Shown: positions 9,691 through 20,065, counted from the stretch's first letter. The stretch: 64,000 nt of DNA from Mucilaginibacter endophyticus (GCF_003351025.1 NZ_QPCG01000001.1:689949-753948), one strand, 5' to 3'. The notes: a model not told the origin generated them from the letters alone. A program made the numbers and translations.

Positions 9691-12600
9691 ATGCAGCTTT
9701 TTATCCAATTAAGAAAAAAAATCCTGGAAAGAAATTTCCTTATCCAAGTCCCGATATCACTTATGGTGATACTATTTTTAACAACAGGTAACGCGGCCTT
9801 TGCCCAATCAACAGATGCATCCATTTCCGGCCAGGTAAAGGATGCTAAAGGCGCGGCTATGCCCGGTGTAAACATCTTAATTCAAAATACCTCAAACGGC
9901 TTCCGCTCGTCGGGTGTAACCAATAACGAGGGTAAATATACTTTCCGTCAGTTGCCTTTAGGCAGGCAGTATGTAGTTAAAGCTTCTTTTGTAGGTTACG
10001 ATTCGCAGGTTAAAAACGAAATTTCGATTAACCAGGGCGATAGGGTTATCGTAGATTTTTTAATGTCGAACAACACCCTCGGCCTGAAAGAAGTTGTAGT
10101 TAAGGCCAACACCCTAAGCAGCCGTAACGACCGTTTGGGCGGCAGCACCTCTATCAACGCCCGTACCATTCAGCAGATCCCGGCGCTGAACCGTAATTTT
10201 ACCAATCTGTTATCGCTTGCACCAACATCAAACGGTGGGTCGGTTAGCGGCCAGTTGCCATCATCAACCAATTATTTGATCGACGGTACCAGCGCCCGCA
10301 GTAATCTTACATCGGGTGCGGTAGGCAGTGGCCCTTACTCGCTTTCGTTAGAGGCTATCCGCGAGTTTGAGGTATCAACAAATATTTATGATGTATCGCA
10401 AGGCCGTGCGGGTGGTGGTACCGTGAGCGCGGTTACCAAATCGGGTACCAATACGCTTACAGGTTCGGCTTTTGATTATTACCGTTCAGATGCTTTGGCC
10501 AGCCCCTATGATATCCGCGGTAACAGGCGCGAACAAAACTTTACTACAAATCAATACGGTTTTAGTTTAGGCGGCGCCATTGTTAAGGATAAATTGTTCT
10601 TCTTTACGGCTCTTGATCGTCAGGAGCAGTCGGCGCCATTTTACATTGCCGATATCAAGTCAGACGCTGATGCTATATCCCTGCGCATCAGTAAGGGCAT
10701 GTTAGATAGCGTTATCAATATCGGCCGTGCAAAATACGGTTTGGGCAGTGGACCGCAAGTTGGCGAGTTTCCGAGAAAAACAACCGCCAATACGTTTTTT
10801 GCCCGTATCGACTGGCAGATCAACGATAAAAACCGTTTAACCATCAGGAACAATTACAGCGATTGGAACAATCCGAACAGTACAGATGATAACTCAAACA
10901 TTAATCTGTTTGAAACCTATGGTAACTTCAAATCGCGCGAAAACACTACGCTGGCATCCTTACGTACACAGTTTAGTTCCAGCTTTTTGAACGAGTTGAA
11001 ATTGCAATGGCAAAGCGCTAAACGCGATTATACGCCAAATAATCAACTGCCGTCGGCAAATATTCCGCGTGCTATTGTTACCGTGCGTTCAACCCTGCCA
11101 AACGGAACCATCGGTAGTACTTCGGTGCAATTAGGCGGTCAGCGTTTTACACCGGAGAGCGACCTGGAAAACCAACTGCAATTGGTGAACACCAGTTACC
11201 TCACTAAAGGGAAATACAACTTTACCTTTGGTACCGATAATACGCTTACCTACCTCAATACCTATATCTCGAACGAACAAAACGGCAGGTTTATTTTTAA
11301 CAATATTAAAGAGTTTGACGACCTGAACCCAACCCGATTTGTGCGTGAAGTGCCTATCGACGGTATCCCATCGGTACAACAATATGTTTTAAACCTATCT
11401 GCTTTCGGCCAGGTGCAGTTTGAACCGGTAAAAAACATCAGCGCCACTTTTGGCTTGCGTTGGGATTTAACCAGCTATTTAACCAAAGGCGATTATAACC
11501 CGGTTGTTGATAAAGCTTTAGGTTTAAGAACAGATGCCAATCCAACCGATTGGAATAACTTTCAGCCAAGGGTACAGTTTTCATGGGATGTGCAGGGTAA
11601 AAAGACTGATATTATCCGTTTAGGCGGCGGTATTTTTTCGGCCAATCCAATTAACTATGCACAGGTAAACAATATCCAAAACAGCGGTACCAAAGTTGCC
11701 TCAATTGATATCACGAGGCCAAATACCGGTACCAACCTGGTTCCTAAGCCAAATTTCCCGGCTTACCGTAACGATCCGTCGACGGCTCCCGGCCTGATTC
11801 CCGGCGCGCCAACGGTATCAACCATCAACCTTAATGATCCGCATTTGCAGATCCCAACCATCTACAAAGCCAACTTAAGCTATAACCACTTATTTGGCGA
11901 TTATCTGCGTTTAGGCGTAAACTTCCTGGTGAGCCGTACCACCAATAACTATGTTTATTTGGATCGTAACCTTGTTGATCAGCCTTATTTTACGCTTTCA
12001 AATGAAGCTAACCGCGGGGTGTTTGTACCGGCAAATACCATTTCATCTGCAGGTGTTACCGATAACGTTCAGGGGCGTAAAACGCAACTGGTTGGCCGTA
12101 CCCTTATTTTAACTAACGGTGCTAAGCTAAACCAGCAGGCTTTTGTATTTGATGGCGATTTTCGTTACTATAAAGATGGCTTCCTGTCGTTCAGCTACAC
12201 CTGGAACAATACAAAAGATAATACATCATACAACGGTAACGTAGCCAATACATCCACGTTTCGCCCAATCAAATCAGATCCGCGCGATTTGAGCGAGATG
12301 GATTATTCGGATAACCAGTTCAGGAGCAAAATTGTGGTTTACGGTTCAACCCCAACCTGGAAAGGTTTCTCATTCAGTGGCAGGTTTACCGGCAGCGGTG
12401 GTACCCGTTATTCATTAACTGTTGATTCGGATATCAACGGCGACTTTGTTGGCGGCCCCGGCACCGATAATGACCTGGCCTTCGTATTTGATCCAAACAA
12501 CCCGAACACCCCGGCAGCTGTAAAGGCTTCGATGGAAAAAGTGCTGAACAACCCGGATAACCGTGCTAAAGATTACATCAGGAAAAGTATCGGAAAAATT

Positions 12601-12900
12601 GCCAACAGAAACGGTGGCAGCAACCCTTTTTCGGGTACGTTTGATGTTAGGCTGGCAAAAAGCTTTCATACTTATAAAACCCAGCAGCTTACCATCACTG
12701 CCGATGTGTTCAACTTTGCCAACTTGCTTAACAAAAACAAAGGTGTTAACTATAACCTTGGCCAGCAAACCTTATACACGGTTACCGGCTTTAACCAGGC
12801 ATCTAAACAATACAATTATCGTGTAAACGAAAACGTGGGCGTAACAACTGCAAACGGTACACCATACCAGATTCAATTGGGCGCACGGTATTCATTTTAA
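9691..12900 (+). CDS. Oar-like TonB-dependent receptor with carboxypeptidase regulatory domain
   Basis: This is a 1069-residue outer membrane receptor. A signal peptide ends near residue 39 (GNAAFAQ). A carboxypeptidase-D-like domain follows (about 44-125; SISGQVKDAKGAAMPGVNIL), then the plug (about 135-260; EVVVKANTLSSRND, NYLIDGTSARSNL, GGTVSAVTKSGTNTLTGSAF) and a long barrel ending in the aromatic-terminal GARYSF. The G-T-x-S-AVTKSGTN-type plug is typical of Oar-like receptors rather than SusC. There is no N-terminal STN domain, which is odd for a receptor placed directly after a sigma/FecR pair. The substrate is unknown; the neighbouring phospholipase C suggests a phosphate- or lipid-derived ligand (inference). 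Confidence 0.92.
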   Translation: MQLFIQLRKKILERNFLIQVPISLMVILFLTTGNAAFAQSTDASISGQVKDAKGAAMPGVNILIQNTSNGFRSSGVTNNEGKYTFRQLPLGRQYVVKASFVGYDSQVKNEISINQGDRVIVDFLMSNNTLGLKEVVVKANTLSSRNDRLGGSTSINARTIQQIPALNRNFTNLLSLAPTSNGGSVSGQLPSSTNYLIDGTSARSNLTSGAVGSGPYSLSLEAIREFEVSTNIYDVSQGRAGGGTVSAVTKSGTNTLTGSAFDYYRSDALASPYDIRGNRREQNFTTNQYGFSLGGAIVKDKLFFFTALDRQEQSAPFYIADIKSDADAISLRISKGMLDSVINIGRAKYGLGSGPQVGEFPRKTTANTFFARIDWQINDKNRLTIRNNYSDWNNPNSTDDNSNINLFETYGNFKSRENTTLASLRTQFSSSFLNELKLQWQSAKRDYTPNNQLPSANIPRAIVTVRSTLPNGTIGSTSVQLGGQRFTPESDLENQLQLVNTSYLTKGKYNFTFGTDNTLTYLNTYISNEQNGRFIFNNIKEFDDLNPTRFVREVPIDGIPSVQQYVLNLSAFGQVQFEPVKNISATFGLRWDLTSYLTKGDYNPVVDKALGLRTDANPTDWNNFQPRVQFSWDVQGKKTDIIRLGGGIFSANPINYAQVNNIQNSGTKVASIDITRPNTGTNLVPKPNFPAYRNDPSTAPGLIPGAPTVSTINLNDPHLQIPTIYKANLSYNHLFGDYLRLGVNFLVSRTTNNYVYLDRNLVDQPYFTLSNEANRGVFVPANTISSAGVTDNVQGRKTQLVGRTLILTNGAKLNQQAFVFDGDFRYYKDGFLSFSYTWNNTKDNTSYNGNVANTSTFRPIKSDPRDLSEMDYSDNQFRSKIVVYGSTPTWKGFSFSGRFTGSGGTRYSLTVDSDINGDFVGGPGTDNDLAFVFDPNNPNTPAAVKASMEKVLNNPDNRAKDYIRKSIGKIANRNGGSNPFSGTFDVRLAKSFHTYKTQQLTITADVFNFANLLNKNKGVNYNLGQQTLYTVTGFNQASKQYNYRVNENVGVTTANGTPYQIQLGARYSF

Positions 12901-12937
12901 TACAATGTAAACAAACAATAAAAACAATTATCAAAAG

Positions 12938-12963
12938 CGGGCAGGTTTTACCTGTCCGTTTTT
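12938..12963 (+). terminator. Rho-independent terminator after the first receptor
   Basis: A 9-bp stem, CGGGCAGGT with ACCTGTCCG (one G-T pair), closes a 3-base loop and is followed by five T. It lies 37 bases after the receptor stop and should end the sigma-FecR-receptor transcript, at least partly separating it from the second receptor. Confidence 0.78.
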
Positions 12964-13056
12964 GATGTTTAAATTAAAGCTTATGAAAAGACTCTTACCC
13001 ACTTATTCCATTGCCGAAAACATATTGCCTTGTAATGCCCGGTAACACTAAATGGT

Positions 13057-16000
13057 ATGTTTAAGTTAAGGTGTTTTTTGTTTTGGGTTATGTTCCTGTT
13101 ACCTTATTTGCTTTTGGGGCAAACAACCAAAAGTAGTTTGTCTGGTATTATCAGTGATCCCAATAAAGTAGTAATAGAGGGGGCTGTGGTGCACATTACC
13201 TATATGCCCGCCTCAACACAATATGGTTGTTCAAGTAATAAAACAGGCCGCTTTTACCTGCCCGATCTTAAGCCTGGTGGCCCGTATCAAATTGAGATTT
13301 CCTGCACCGGTTATGAGCCTTTCCTGCAGCAAAACTTTTATCTGACGCTGGATGAACCCGAAGTACTTAATGTAATTTTAAAAAGCAAACAAACCCAGCT
13401 CTCCGAAGTGCACGTAAACGCATCTCCTTTAAACCGGCCGGTTTTAATAACAGCGCAAACCGGGCCGGCCACAAAAAGCAGTATGCAAAACATAAGCGGC
13501 TTACCTACTATTAAAAGAAGTATTAATGATTATATCAGGCTTACACCCCAGTCTTTCGGGCCGGCTATTGCAGGAGGAAATTACCGGCAAAACTTCATTA
13601 CGATTGATGGCTCAGAATTTAACAATAATTTTGGCGTGGGCGATAATTTGCCTGGCAACGGTGCCCAGCCCGTATCACTGGATGCAATTGACCGGCTTTC
13701 GGTAAACGTTGCACCCTTTAATGCCATTTGGGAATCGGGCTTTATCGGCAGCACCATCAATATAACAACCCGAACAGGTACCAATCAAACAGAAGCATCT
13801 GTTTATCGTTTTTACCGAAATCAAAACAGCTATGGGTATCGCGCCGGAAATGCCTCATTTGATAAAAAAGATCTGTCATACCACCAGGACGGAATCCGGA
13901 TTGGTGGCCCGCTGGTAGCCAATAAGTTATTTTACTTTTTAAGTGCCGAGAGTGAAGTCGAAAAATACAATCCGCAGCAATTGATCCCCGCTACAAATGA
14001 TATGCCCTACGGTAGTGGGCCTAACACTGCCCGACCAACAGTTACCGAACTGAACGAAATAGGCAATTATCTGCGCAATACTTATAGCTACAACCCGGGC
14101 AGTTACAGTAACTACGAGTTTGAAAATAAAAGTTATAAAATATTGGGGCGGATAGATTGGAATATAGGTGATAATAACACGTTCAGCATCAGGTATAACC
14201 AGCTAAGCAGTACCCGTCCCGAATTGGTTAACGGTTCGCGCAGTCCTTTAACCGCTTTTCCGGCAGGGGCGGGGCGACGCAATATTAATGCTTTGCCTTT
14301 TAGCAATTCTAACTTCAGCACCAAATCTAATTTTTATTCATTGGCTGCCGAGTGGAACGCTAAACTCAAATCAGGCGTTTACAATACGCTAAGAGCATCG
14401 TATACCCGGCAGTACGAGCCCAGGCAATCGGATAGTAAACCGTTTCCTTTTGTTGATATTTTGAAGGATGGTATCCCATTTACCTCATTTGGGTATGAGC
14501 CCTTTACTTATGGAAACAGCCGGAATGTAACTTTGGCTTCGCTCATTGATTATATTAACTGGAACCACAATAAAAATAACTGGCTGGCTGGGGCGCAGGT
14601 TGATTACAGCCGCACCAGCAATACCTATATCCCTTTTGGCACAGGGTACTATACTTTTGCATCCTGGGATGATTTTGCATCCGGTAAATCGCCGGTTGAC
14701 TACGCTATTACTTACTCTACGATTCCGGGTACGGCGCAGCCATCATACAATTTCAAATACGCCAACCTGGCGTTGTTTGCTCAGAATACGATTATACTTG
14801 GCAAGCGTTCAAGCATTACTACGGGGTTCAGATTTGATATTCCATGGTTCCCGGAAGGCCTTGCCGAAAATGAAGGTATCGCGAAGCTTACGTTCGCCAA
14901 CGGTCTGCATCTTCATACTTCACAATTACCATTTGTATCGTTATTATTATCGCCCCGTATTGGCTTTTCGGCTTATCTTGGGGCTAACGAAAAACTTCGC
15001 CTGCGTGGCGGAACAGGCGTTTTTACGGGTCGCATTCCTTTTGTATGGATCATTAGTCAGGCCAGGTACTCGGGTTTGCAACAGGTAACTCAAACCTGGC
15101 AGGGCAAGCAAAATACGCCCGGCCCGTTCAGTCCGGACCCACAACGGTATGTGTCCGACGTTGCTGTGCAGCAGCCAGGCTTACCTGCAATTACCAGCGT
15201 TTTATCAAAAGAATTTAAAATGCCGCAAACCTGGAAAAGCAGTGTTGGCATTGATGCCCGTTTACCAGCAGGATTTATAGCCACTACCGAACTGCTTTAC
15301 AATAAAGATATTAATGCTATAGTTTTTAATGATGCTAACCTCGTAGCCCCCAGGCAGCTGGATATTGCAGGTTACCCGGATAACCGTTTGGTGTATCCGG
15401 CAGCCAATAGCCGGCGTTTTATTAATCCTTTAAATACTGCCGGAAAGCCTGACGTTAATGGTAACTCGCCCTTTAACGCTGTAGTGGTAAGCAATTCATC
15501 AAGGGGGTATTACTGGTCTGCAACGTTTCAACTGGAACGAAGGTTTATAGGCGGTTTTTCTATGTCGGCAGCTTATATCAAAAGCATGGCAAAAAACCTG
15601 AATGATGGCGATGGCGACCAAACCTTATCGGCTCTGTATGCCAAACCAACTGTTAATGGCATCAATACACCCGAATTGGGTTATGCAGGCTATGTGAGCC
15701 CGAACAGGGTAGTTACTTCGCTTATTTATCGTAAACGCTATCTTAAAAAATTTGGAATAAGCGTCGGCCTGGTTTACCAGGGAGCTGTCGACGGACGTTT
15801 TTCTTATACTTATGCCCAGGATTTTACACACGACGGTACTAATAAATCATTGATATATGTGCCGCGCAGTCCGTCGGAAATTACTTTTGTTCCGTTAACA
15901 GTAAACCAACCGGGTAGGATAACTTATACTGCAACCCAGCAAAGCGAGGCATTTTTCAAGTATATTGACCAGGATGCGTACCTGCGTACCCGTAAAGGTA

Positions 16001-16353
16001 AATATGCCGAGCGGAATGGCGCAATGTTACCCTGGCGAAATCAGTGGGACCTTAAACTTACCCACGATTTTATCCTCAGCGATAAAATTGTTAAACATAC
16101 CCTCCAGCTATCATGGGATATTTTTAATATTGGGAACCTGCTTAATAAAAACTGGGGATTGAAAAAGCTGGTGAATGCCAGCTCCATTTTAATGCCGGCA
16201 AACCTCGCCGATGTAAGGCCTGGCGGCAATACTAAGCCAACGTTTCAACTGGCTACTGTAGGTGGCCGGTTGGTAACTGAAACGTTTAAAAATGACGTTA
16301 GTTTAAATTCTACTTACTCGATGCAGGTAGGGATACGATATTTATTTAATTAG
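13057..16353 (+). CDS. Oar-like TonB-dependent receptor, second copy
   Basis: This is a 1098-residue outer membrane receptor. A hydrophobic signal peptide covers about residues 1-21 (FLLPYLLLGQ), then a carboxypeptidase-D-like domain (about 26-110; SLSGIISDPNKVVIEGAVVH) and a plug with NFITIDGSEFNNNFG, GFIGSTINITTRTGTNQTE and LVANKLFYF. The barrel ends in MQVGIRYLFN. It resembles the preceding receptor in architecture and also lacks an STN domain, but the two sequences are clearly diverged, so this is not a recent duplication. A terminator lies in front of it, so it may have its own promoter, although none was identified. The ligand is unknown. Confidence 0.91.
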   Translation: MFKLRCFLFWVMFLLPYLLLGQTTKSSLSGIISDPNKVVIEGAVVHITYMPASTQYGCSSNKTGRFYLPDLKPGGPYQIEISCTGYEPFLQQNFYLTLDEPEVLNVILKSKQTQLSEVHVNASPLNRPVLITAQTGPATKSSMQNISGLPTIKRSINDYIRLTPQSFGPAIAGGNYRQNFITIDGSEFNNNFGVGDNLPGNGAQPVSLDAIDRLSVNVAPFNAIWESGFIGSTINITTRTGTNQTEASVYRFYRNQNSYGYRAGNASFDKKDLSYHQDGIRIGGPLVANKLFYFLSAESEVEKYNPQQLIPATNDMPYGSGPNTARPTVTELNEIGNYLRNTYSYNPGSYSNYEFENKSYKILGRIDWNIGDNNTFSIRYNQLSSTRPELVNGSRSPLTAFPAGAGRRNINALPFSNSNFSTKSNFYSLAAEWNAKLKSGVYNTLRASYTRQYEPRQSDSKPFPFVDILKDGIPFTSFGYEPFTYGNSRNVTLASLIDYINWNHNKNNWLAGAQVDYSRTSNTYIPFGTGYYTFASWDDFASGKSPVDYAITYSTIPGTAQPSYNFKYANLALFAQNTIILGKRSSITTGFRFDIPWFPEGLAENEGIAKLTFANGLHLHTSQLPFVSLLLSPRIGFSAYLGANEKLRLRGGTGVFTGRIPFVWIISQARYSGLQQVTQTWQGKQNTPGPFSPDPQRYVSDVAVQQPGLPAITSVLSKEFKMPQTWKSSVGIDARLPAGFIATTELLYNKDINAIVFNDANLVAPRQLDIAGYPDNRLVYPAANSRRFINPLNTAGKPDVNGNSPFNAVVVSNSSRGYYWSATFQLERRFIGGFSMSAAYIKSMAKNLNDGDGDQTLSALYAKPTVNGINTPELGYAGYVSPNRVVTSLIYRKRYLKKFGISVGLVYQGAVDGRFSYTYAQDFTHDGTNKSLIYVPRSPSEITFVPLTVNQPGRITYTATQQSEAFFKYIDQDAYLRTRKGKYAERNGAMLPWRNQWDLKLTHDFILSDKIVKHTLQLSWDIFNIGNLLNKNWGLKKLVNASSILMPANLADVRPGGNTKPTFQLATVGGRLVTETFKNDVSLNSTYSMQVGIRYLFN

Positions 16354-16589
16354 ATTTATAAGTTAGGGTAGGAATTGACTTTTTGAGCCCTGATGGTTTG
16401 TTTGTCAGCTGCCCGCCAAAACTCATACCAGTTAACGGACGAGCTACAGCGTTGGTTTTTTACTGTTGCAGGAGAATATTATACATTGTATTGAGGAGAG
16501 TCGCAAATCACCCTCACATTTGGCGCTAATGCCCCCGAAACCCGAAACCTGCTATGCTTAACTTTGTTTATCACCAAAAAAAATCGCCT

Positions 16590-17492
16590 ATGTTACCCAT
16601 TAAACCTCACCTTTGGTTCGACAACCAGGCCAAAGAAGCCGCCGAATTTTACGCCGCCTTAATGCCGGATTCAGCTATCAGCTATGTTAACCAGCTGCAT
16701 AACACGCCATCCGGCGATTGCGATATTATAGAATTTACCATAGCCGGACAACCTTTTATGGCTATTAGCGCAGGGCCGCTATTTAAGTTTAACCCTTCAA
16801 TTTCGTTTATGATCAATTTTGATCCTTCGCGTGACCCGGACGCGGCACGGCATATCGACGAGGTATGGAGCAAGTTAACAGCTGGCGGAACAGTAATGAT
16901 GCCACTTGACCGTTACCCATTCAGTGAGCGCTATGGCTGGGTGGCCGATAAATACGGTGTGTCATGGCAACTGATCCTGACAAACCCTGCAGGGGAACCA
17001 AGGCCGGTTATTATACCATCCATGATGTTCACCGGCGCGGTAGCGGGCAAAGCCGAAGAGGCTATCGATTTTTATTGTTCGGTATTTAAGGAGAGTAAAA
17101 GAGGTACTACTGCCTCACGGCCCGAAGATATGGGGCCGGATAAGGCAGGTACATTGCTCTTTGCCGATTTTTATATAAACCAAACCTGGCTGGCCGCTAT
17201 GGATAGCGCTCATAACCATGGCTTTGGATTTAATGAAGCTGTTTCCCTGCTGATAGAATGCGAAACCCAGGAAGAGATAGACTATTACTGGTCGGCACTT
17301 TCGGCCGATCCTAAAGCCGGGCAATGTGGCTGGCTCAAGGATAAATATGGTGTATCCTGGCAGATATCATCAACCTTTATGTCTGAAGTGCTTAAAAATG
17401 GTACGCCCCAGCAAATTGACCGGGTGACACAAGCATTCCTACCTATGAAGAAATTTGACATGGCTGCTTTGCAAAAAGCTTATCAGGGCTAA
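16590..17492 (+). CDS. VOC family protein (PhnB-like, two tandem domains)
   Basis: This protein has two vicinal-oxygen-chelate domains of the PhnB / 3-demethylubiquinone-methyltransferase-like type. Each half carries the start signature (LWFDNQAKEAAEFYAALMPD; FTGAVAGKAEEAIDFYCSVF) and the closing motif YGVSWQL or YGVSWQI. Function is not known for this family; a metal-dependent or binding role on a small molecule is possible. From ATG 16590 the protein has 300 residues and begins at the first domain strand. The in-frame ATG at 16554 would add 12 residues before the domain and is less likely. It lies 14 bases before another VOC gene, so the two are probably co-transcribed. Confidence 0.88.
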   Translation: MLPIKPHLWFDNQAKEAAEFYAALMPDSAISYVNQLHNTPSGDCDIIEFTIAGQPFMAISAGPLFKFNPSISFMINFDPSRDPDAARHIDEVWSKLTAGGTVMMPLDRYPFSERYGWVADKYGVSWQLILTNPAGEPRPVIIPSMMFTGAVAGKAEEAIDFYCSVFKESKRGTTASRPEDMGPDKAGTLLFADFYINQTWLAAMDSAHNHGFGFNEAVSLLIECETQEEIDYYWSALSADPKAGQCGWLKDKYGVSWQISSTFMSEVLKNGTPQQIDRVTQAFLPMKKFDMAALQKAYQG

Positions 17493-17506
17493 TAAACATC
17501 AACAAT

Positions 17507-17902
17507 ATGAAAACAAAAAAAATCTGGGCTAATTTCAGTGTAAAAGACGCGGAGCGCACTAATCAATTTTATACACAACTGGGTTTTACCCCTAACGGAA
17601 CTAATAAATATCCGAAGTTAGCCAGTTTCCTTTTTGGTGATGATAATTTCGTGATCCACTTTTTTGAACAGGGTTCACAAATAGATGAATATTTGGCGCC
17701 CGCCTCAACAACAGGCAGCGAAATTATTTTCACCCTCGCCGCCGATACCGAGGCTGAAGTGAATGAATGGTCAGAGCAGGTAAAAAACGCCGGAGGTACT
17801 ATATTAAAGAATGTTGAGCGGGATGAAGCCAACTATTATGGATTTGCATTTGCCGACCCCGACGGCCATAAATTTAATGTATTGTTAATGGATAATATGT
17901 GA
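17507..17902 (+). CDS. Single-domain VOC (glyoxalase-fold) protein
   Basis: This is a 131-residue protein with one glyoxalase/bleomycin-resistance-type fold. It starts with KKIWANFSVKDAERTNQFYT, contains LFGDDNFVIHFFE in the middle, and ends with YYGFAFADPDGHKFNVLLMD, the typical last strand of the fold. The substrate cannot be told from sequence. It follows the two-domain VOC gene by 14 bases on the same strand and faces the convergent gene at 17952-19451. Confidence 0.88.
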   Translation: MKTKKIWANFSVKDAERTNQFYTQLGFTPNGTNKYPKLASFLFGDDNFVIHFFEQGSQIDEYLAPASTTGSEIIFTLAADTEAEVNEWSEQVKNAGGTILKNVERDEANYYGFAFADPDGHKFNVLLMDNM

Positions 17903-17951
17903 GCTGGATTTATCCAAACTTAAGGAAAAACCTAAGGCATGTCTGCCCGCA

Positions 17952-19451
17952 TTATTGAGCATGGTTGTTATTTTGCATAAAGGGCAGTACCACTTGATAA
18001 GCTGTTTTTTTCTCCCAGCGTGCTATCAACCAGGCAATAAAGCTTAGGGTAAAAATGTCGTTATTCTCGGCTTTGCTTAGCATGTTTAAAACAGTTTTTT
18101 TATATGCCGGATCAAAAGCTATGTCGGGTTTTAGTAAATATTTCTCTACCAGGCTCAGAAACAATAGCACACGTTCTTCGGAAGTTTTTAGCAGATACTT
18201 CTTATATCGCCGTCGGAAGCTGCTTATCCGGGACATAGCCAGCTCAATGTTGGAGAACTGTGCCTGTATCAAAATTTCCATCAGGTTTTTTCGAATGGTC
18301 CACAACATCCCCATCTTTTTTTCATACCAGGCATCAGTGCGCGTCAGTAAGGTTAGCTGTTTCAAACTTTCACGGTTGTTGCAGAGGGCTAAAAACATGG
18401 TCAGGCATATTTGTAAATCTTCTATGTCTTCCGGTTTAGATTTGTGCTTTGTATTGTAGAGCGATTTCTTCAACAAAGTAATCGCATCGTCGGCAAAGTC
18501 TGTGTAGAACAGGTTAAGTGCAGAGAGTAGTTGATAGCGTAGATAAAACAAAGTGTAGTACCGGCTATCCGTTAACATCAAATCCATCATTTCTTTAAGA
18601 TAGGATGCACTCTTTACGAAATCCTTTCGCCTCAAATGAAAGTTAGCCAAAAAGTACATGATGGATATATGGTAAAAAAGATAGGACTGTTTATATGTAT
18701 GGCTCTGTATAAATAGATTAGTGCGGTTGACGTAGCGCTCTATCAATCCATAATTCTGCTGTATTGCCGCATATTCATTGGCTATGAAAAGGATTTGGTA
18801 AATGGATTTATAGGTCATCAGGTCCTGCGCAGAAATTTTGTATTTCCGGATGGTGGTTATCATCAGGGCCGTCAAATTAACGATCTTTCCTTTCAGGTGT
18901 ATCTCCTGCAGTTCCTGTCGCAAAAAGGCATAAGCCATATTGAGCTTAGCGTCGCGTTGCATATCCGCCTGGTTTCGTAAAAGGCGCGCGGTCAACGCTT
19001 CAAGGTTTTCTGCTCCCGGCAGATGCGCATACTGGAGTTTTAACAGTAAAAGCTCATTCAATAAGTTAAACTGCTCCAGATGTTCAGCCAGTCGTTCGGC
19101 CTTATCCAAACATTTAAAGGCTATTTTGATCACATCATTTTCTAATAAAAAACGTCCCACTACTACCAGGCGTAACGCGTCGTAAGTGTCGGAATGACTG
19201 CTTTCAAAAGTTTTCTGCGATAGGAATAGCAGCAAATTATCCTGCAGACGTTTACGTAGAGCATAATACGCATCGTTATTTTTATCCGATTCGTAGAGAT
19301 TATTTAAACCATATATATCGTCAGTTTCTATTAAATCAAGTAGCTGTAGATTTTTTACATCTGACCGTTTGTTTTTTTGCTGTAAAAACTGTTTAAAAAG
19401 CTTTTTATCAGCGTCATTGAGTAGGCGTGTTAACTCAAAAAGCGAGTCCAT
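17952..19451 (-). CDS. Hypothetical alpha-helical repeat protein
   Basis: This is a 499-residue protein with no recognised catalytic motif. The sequence is nearly all amphipathic helix, rich in Leu, Lys, Tyr and Asn, in a pattern like degenerate TPR repeats (for example IAFKCLDKAERLAEHLEQF and KSASYLKEMMDLMLTDSR). No signal peptide or membrane helix is seen, so a cytoplasmic scaffold or regulatory role is possible. It is convergent with the VOC pair and divergent from the YiaA/B gene. I do not recognise a named family. Confidence 0.8.
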   Translation of the reverse strand: MDSLFELTRLLNDADKKLFKQFLQQKNKRSDVKNLQLLDLIETDDIYGLNNLYESDKNNDAYYALRKRLQDNLLLFLSQKTFESSHSDTYDALRLVVVGRFLLENDVIKIAFKCLDKAERLAEHLEQFNLLNELLLLKLQYAHLPGAENLEALTARLLRNQADMQRDAKLNMAYAFLRQELQEIHLKGKIVNLTALMITTIRKYKISAQDLMTYKSIYQILFIANEYAAIQQNYGLIERYVNRTNLFIQSHTYKQSYLFYHISIMYFLANFHLRRKDFVKSASYLKEMMDLMLTDSRYYTLFYLRYQLLSALNLFYTDFADDAITLLKKSLYNTKHKSKPEDIEDLQICLTMFLALCNNRESLKQLTLLTRTDAWYEKKMGMLWTIRKNLMEILIQAQFSNIELAMSRISSFRRRYKKYLLKTSEERVLLFLSLVEKYLLKPDIAFDPAYKKTVLNMLSKAENNDIFTLSFIAWLIARWEKKTAYQVVLPFMQNNNHAQ

Positions 19452-19584
19452 ATTAGCTATTTTGTTTCAGTTAAAGATAAGATAATGATAAATTATATCG
19501 TCAGTAATTTTGATATTATGACTTTTTTACCTCTGCTTTCCGCCCGACATTTGGTTCCATATTAATCAATAAAACAAAACAAAC

Positions 19585-20052
19585 ATGGAACCGCTACAAA
19601 ACAAAACAGAAGAAACTTCAACCAATGTAAAATATGGTGATAAGGTCAGAAATCCATTTAAACCAACCGCCGCGTTTATCGGCGCCTCCTGGTTTGCCTT
19701 ATTGGCAGGAATGGTAGGCTATTGCATAGGCCTTTGGAATGCAGGTATGGCATTGAACGAAAAGGGTTACTACTTCACCATTTTATTGTTTGGCTTATTC
19801 GCGGTTATCTCGGTACAAAAAAGCGTTAGGGACAGGTCTGAAGGGCTTGCTGTAACAGATCTTTACTACGGCCTGAGTTGGTTTGCCACTATTGCTGCAA
19901 TAATCCTGTTAACTATTGGCCTGTGGAATGCAGATCTGGCCCGGAGTGAGAAAGGTTTTTATGCCATGGCATTTTGCTTAAGCTTGTTTTCGGCCATTGC
20001 CGTTCAAAAAAATACCCGCGACGCGAAGATGTTTGAGGATAAAGAGCTGTAA
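19585..20052 (+). CDS. YiaA/YiaB family inner membrane protein
   Basis: This is a 155-residue membrane protein built from two copies of the YiaAB two-helix unit. Copy one has ASWFALLAGMVGYCIGLWNA and EKGYYFTILLFGLFAVISVQ. Copy two has LSWFATIAAIILLTIGLWNA and EKGFYAMAFCLSLFSAIAVQ. Each copy ends in QK-x-x-RD. The shared pattern is SWF...GLWNA...EKG.Y...VQK..RD, giving four membrane helices in all. The molecular role of the family is not established. A strong terminator follows directly. Confidence 0.9.
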   Translation: MEPLQNKTEETSTNVKYGDKVRNPFKPTAAFIGASWFALLAGMVGYCIGLWNAGMALNEKGYYFTILLFGLFAVISVQKSVRDRSEGLAVTDLYYGLSWFATIAAIILLTIGLWNADLARSEKGFYAMAFCLSLFSAIAVQKNTRDAKMFEDKEL

Positions 20053-20065
20053 CGTAGCGGTTGCC

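Noticed and set aside
9691..16353. The two receptors as a recent tandem duplication
   Set aside because: Architecture is shared but sequences differ throughout, including plug and barrel ends, so divergence is old.
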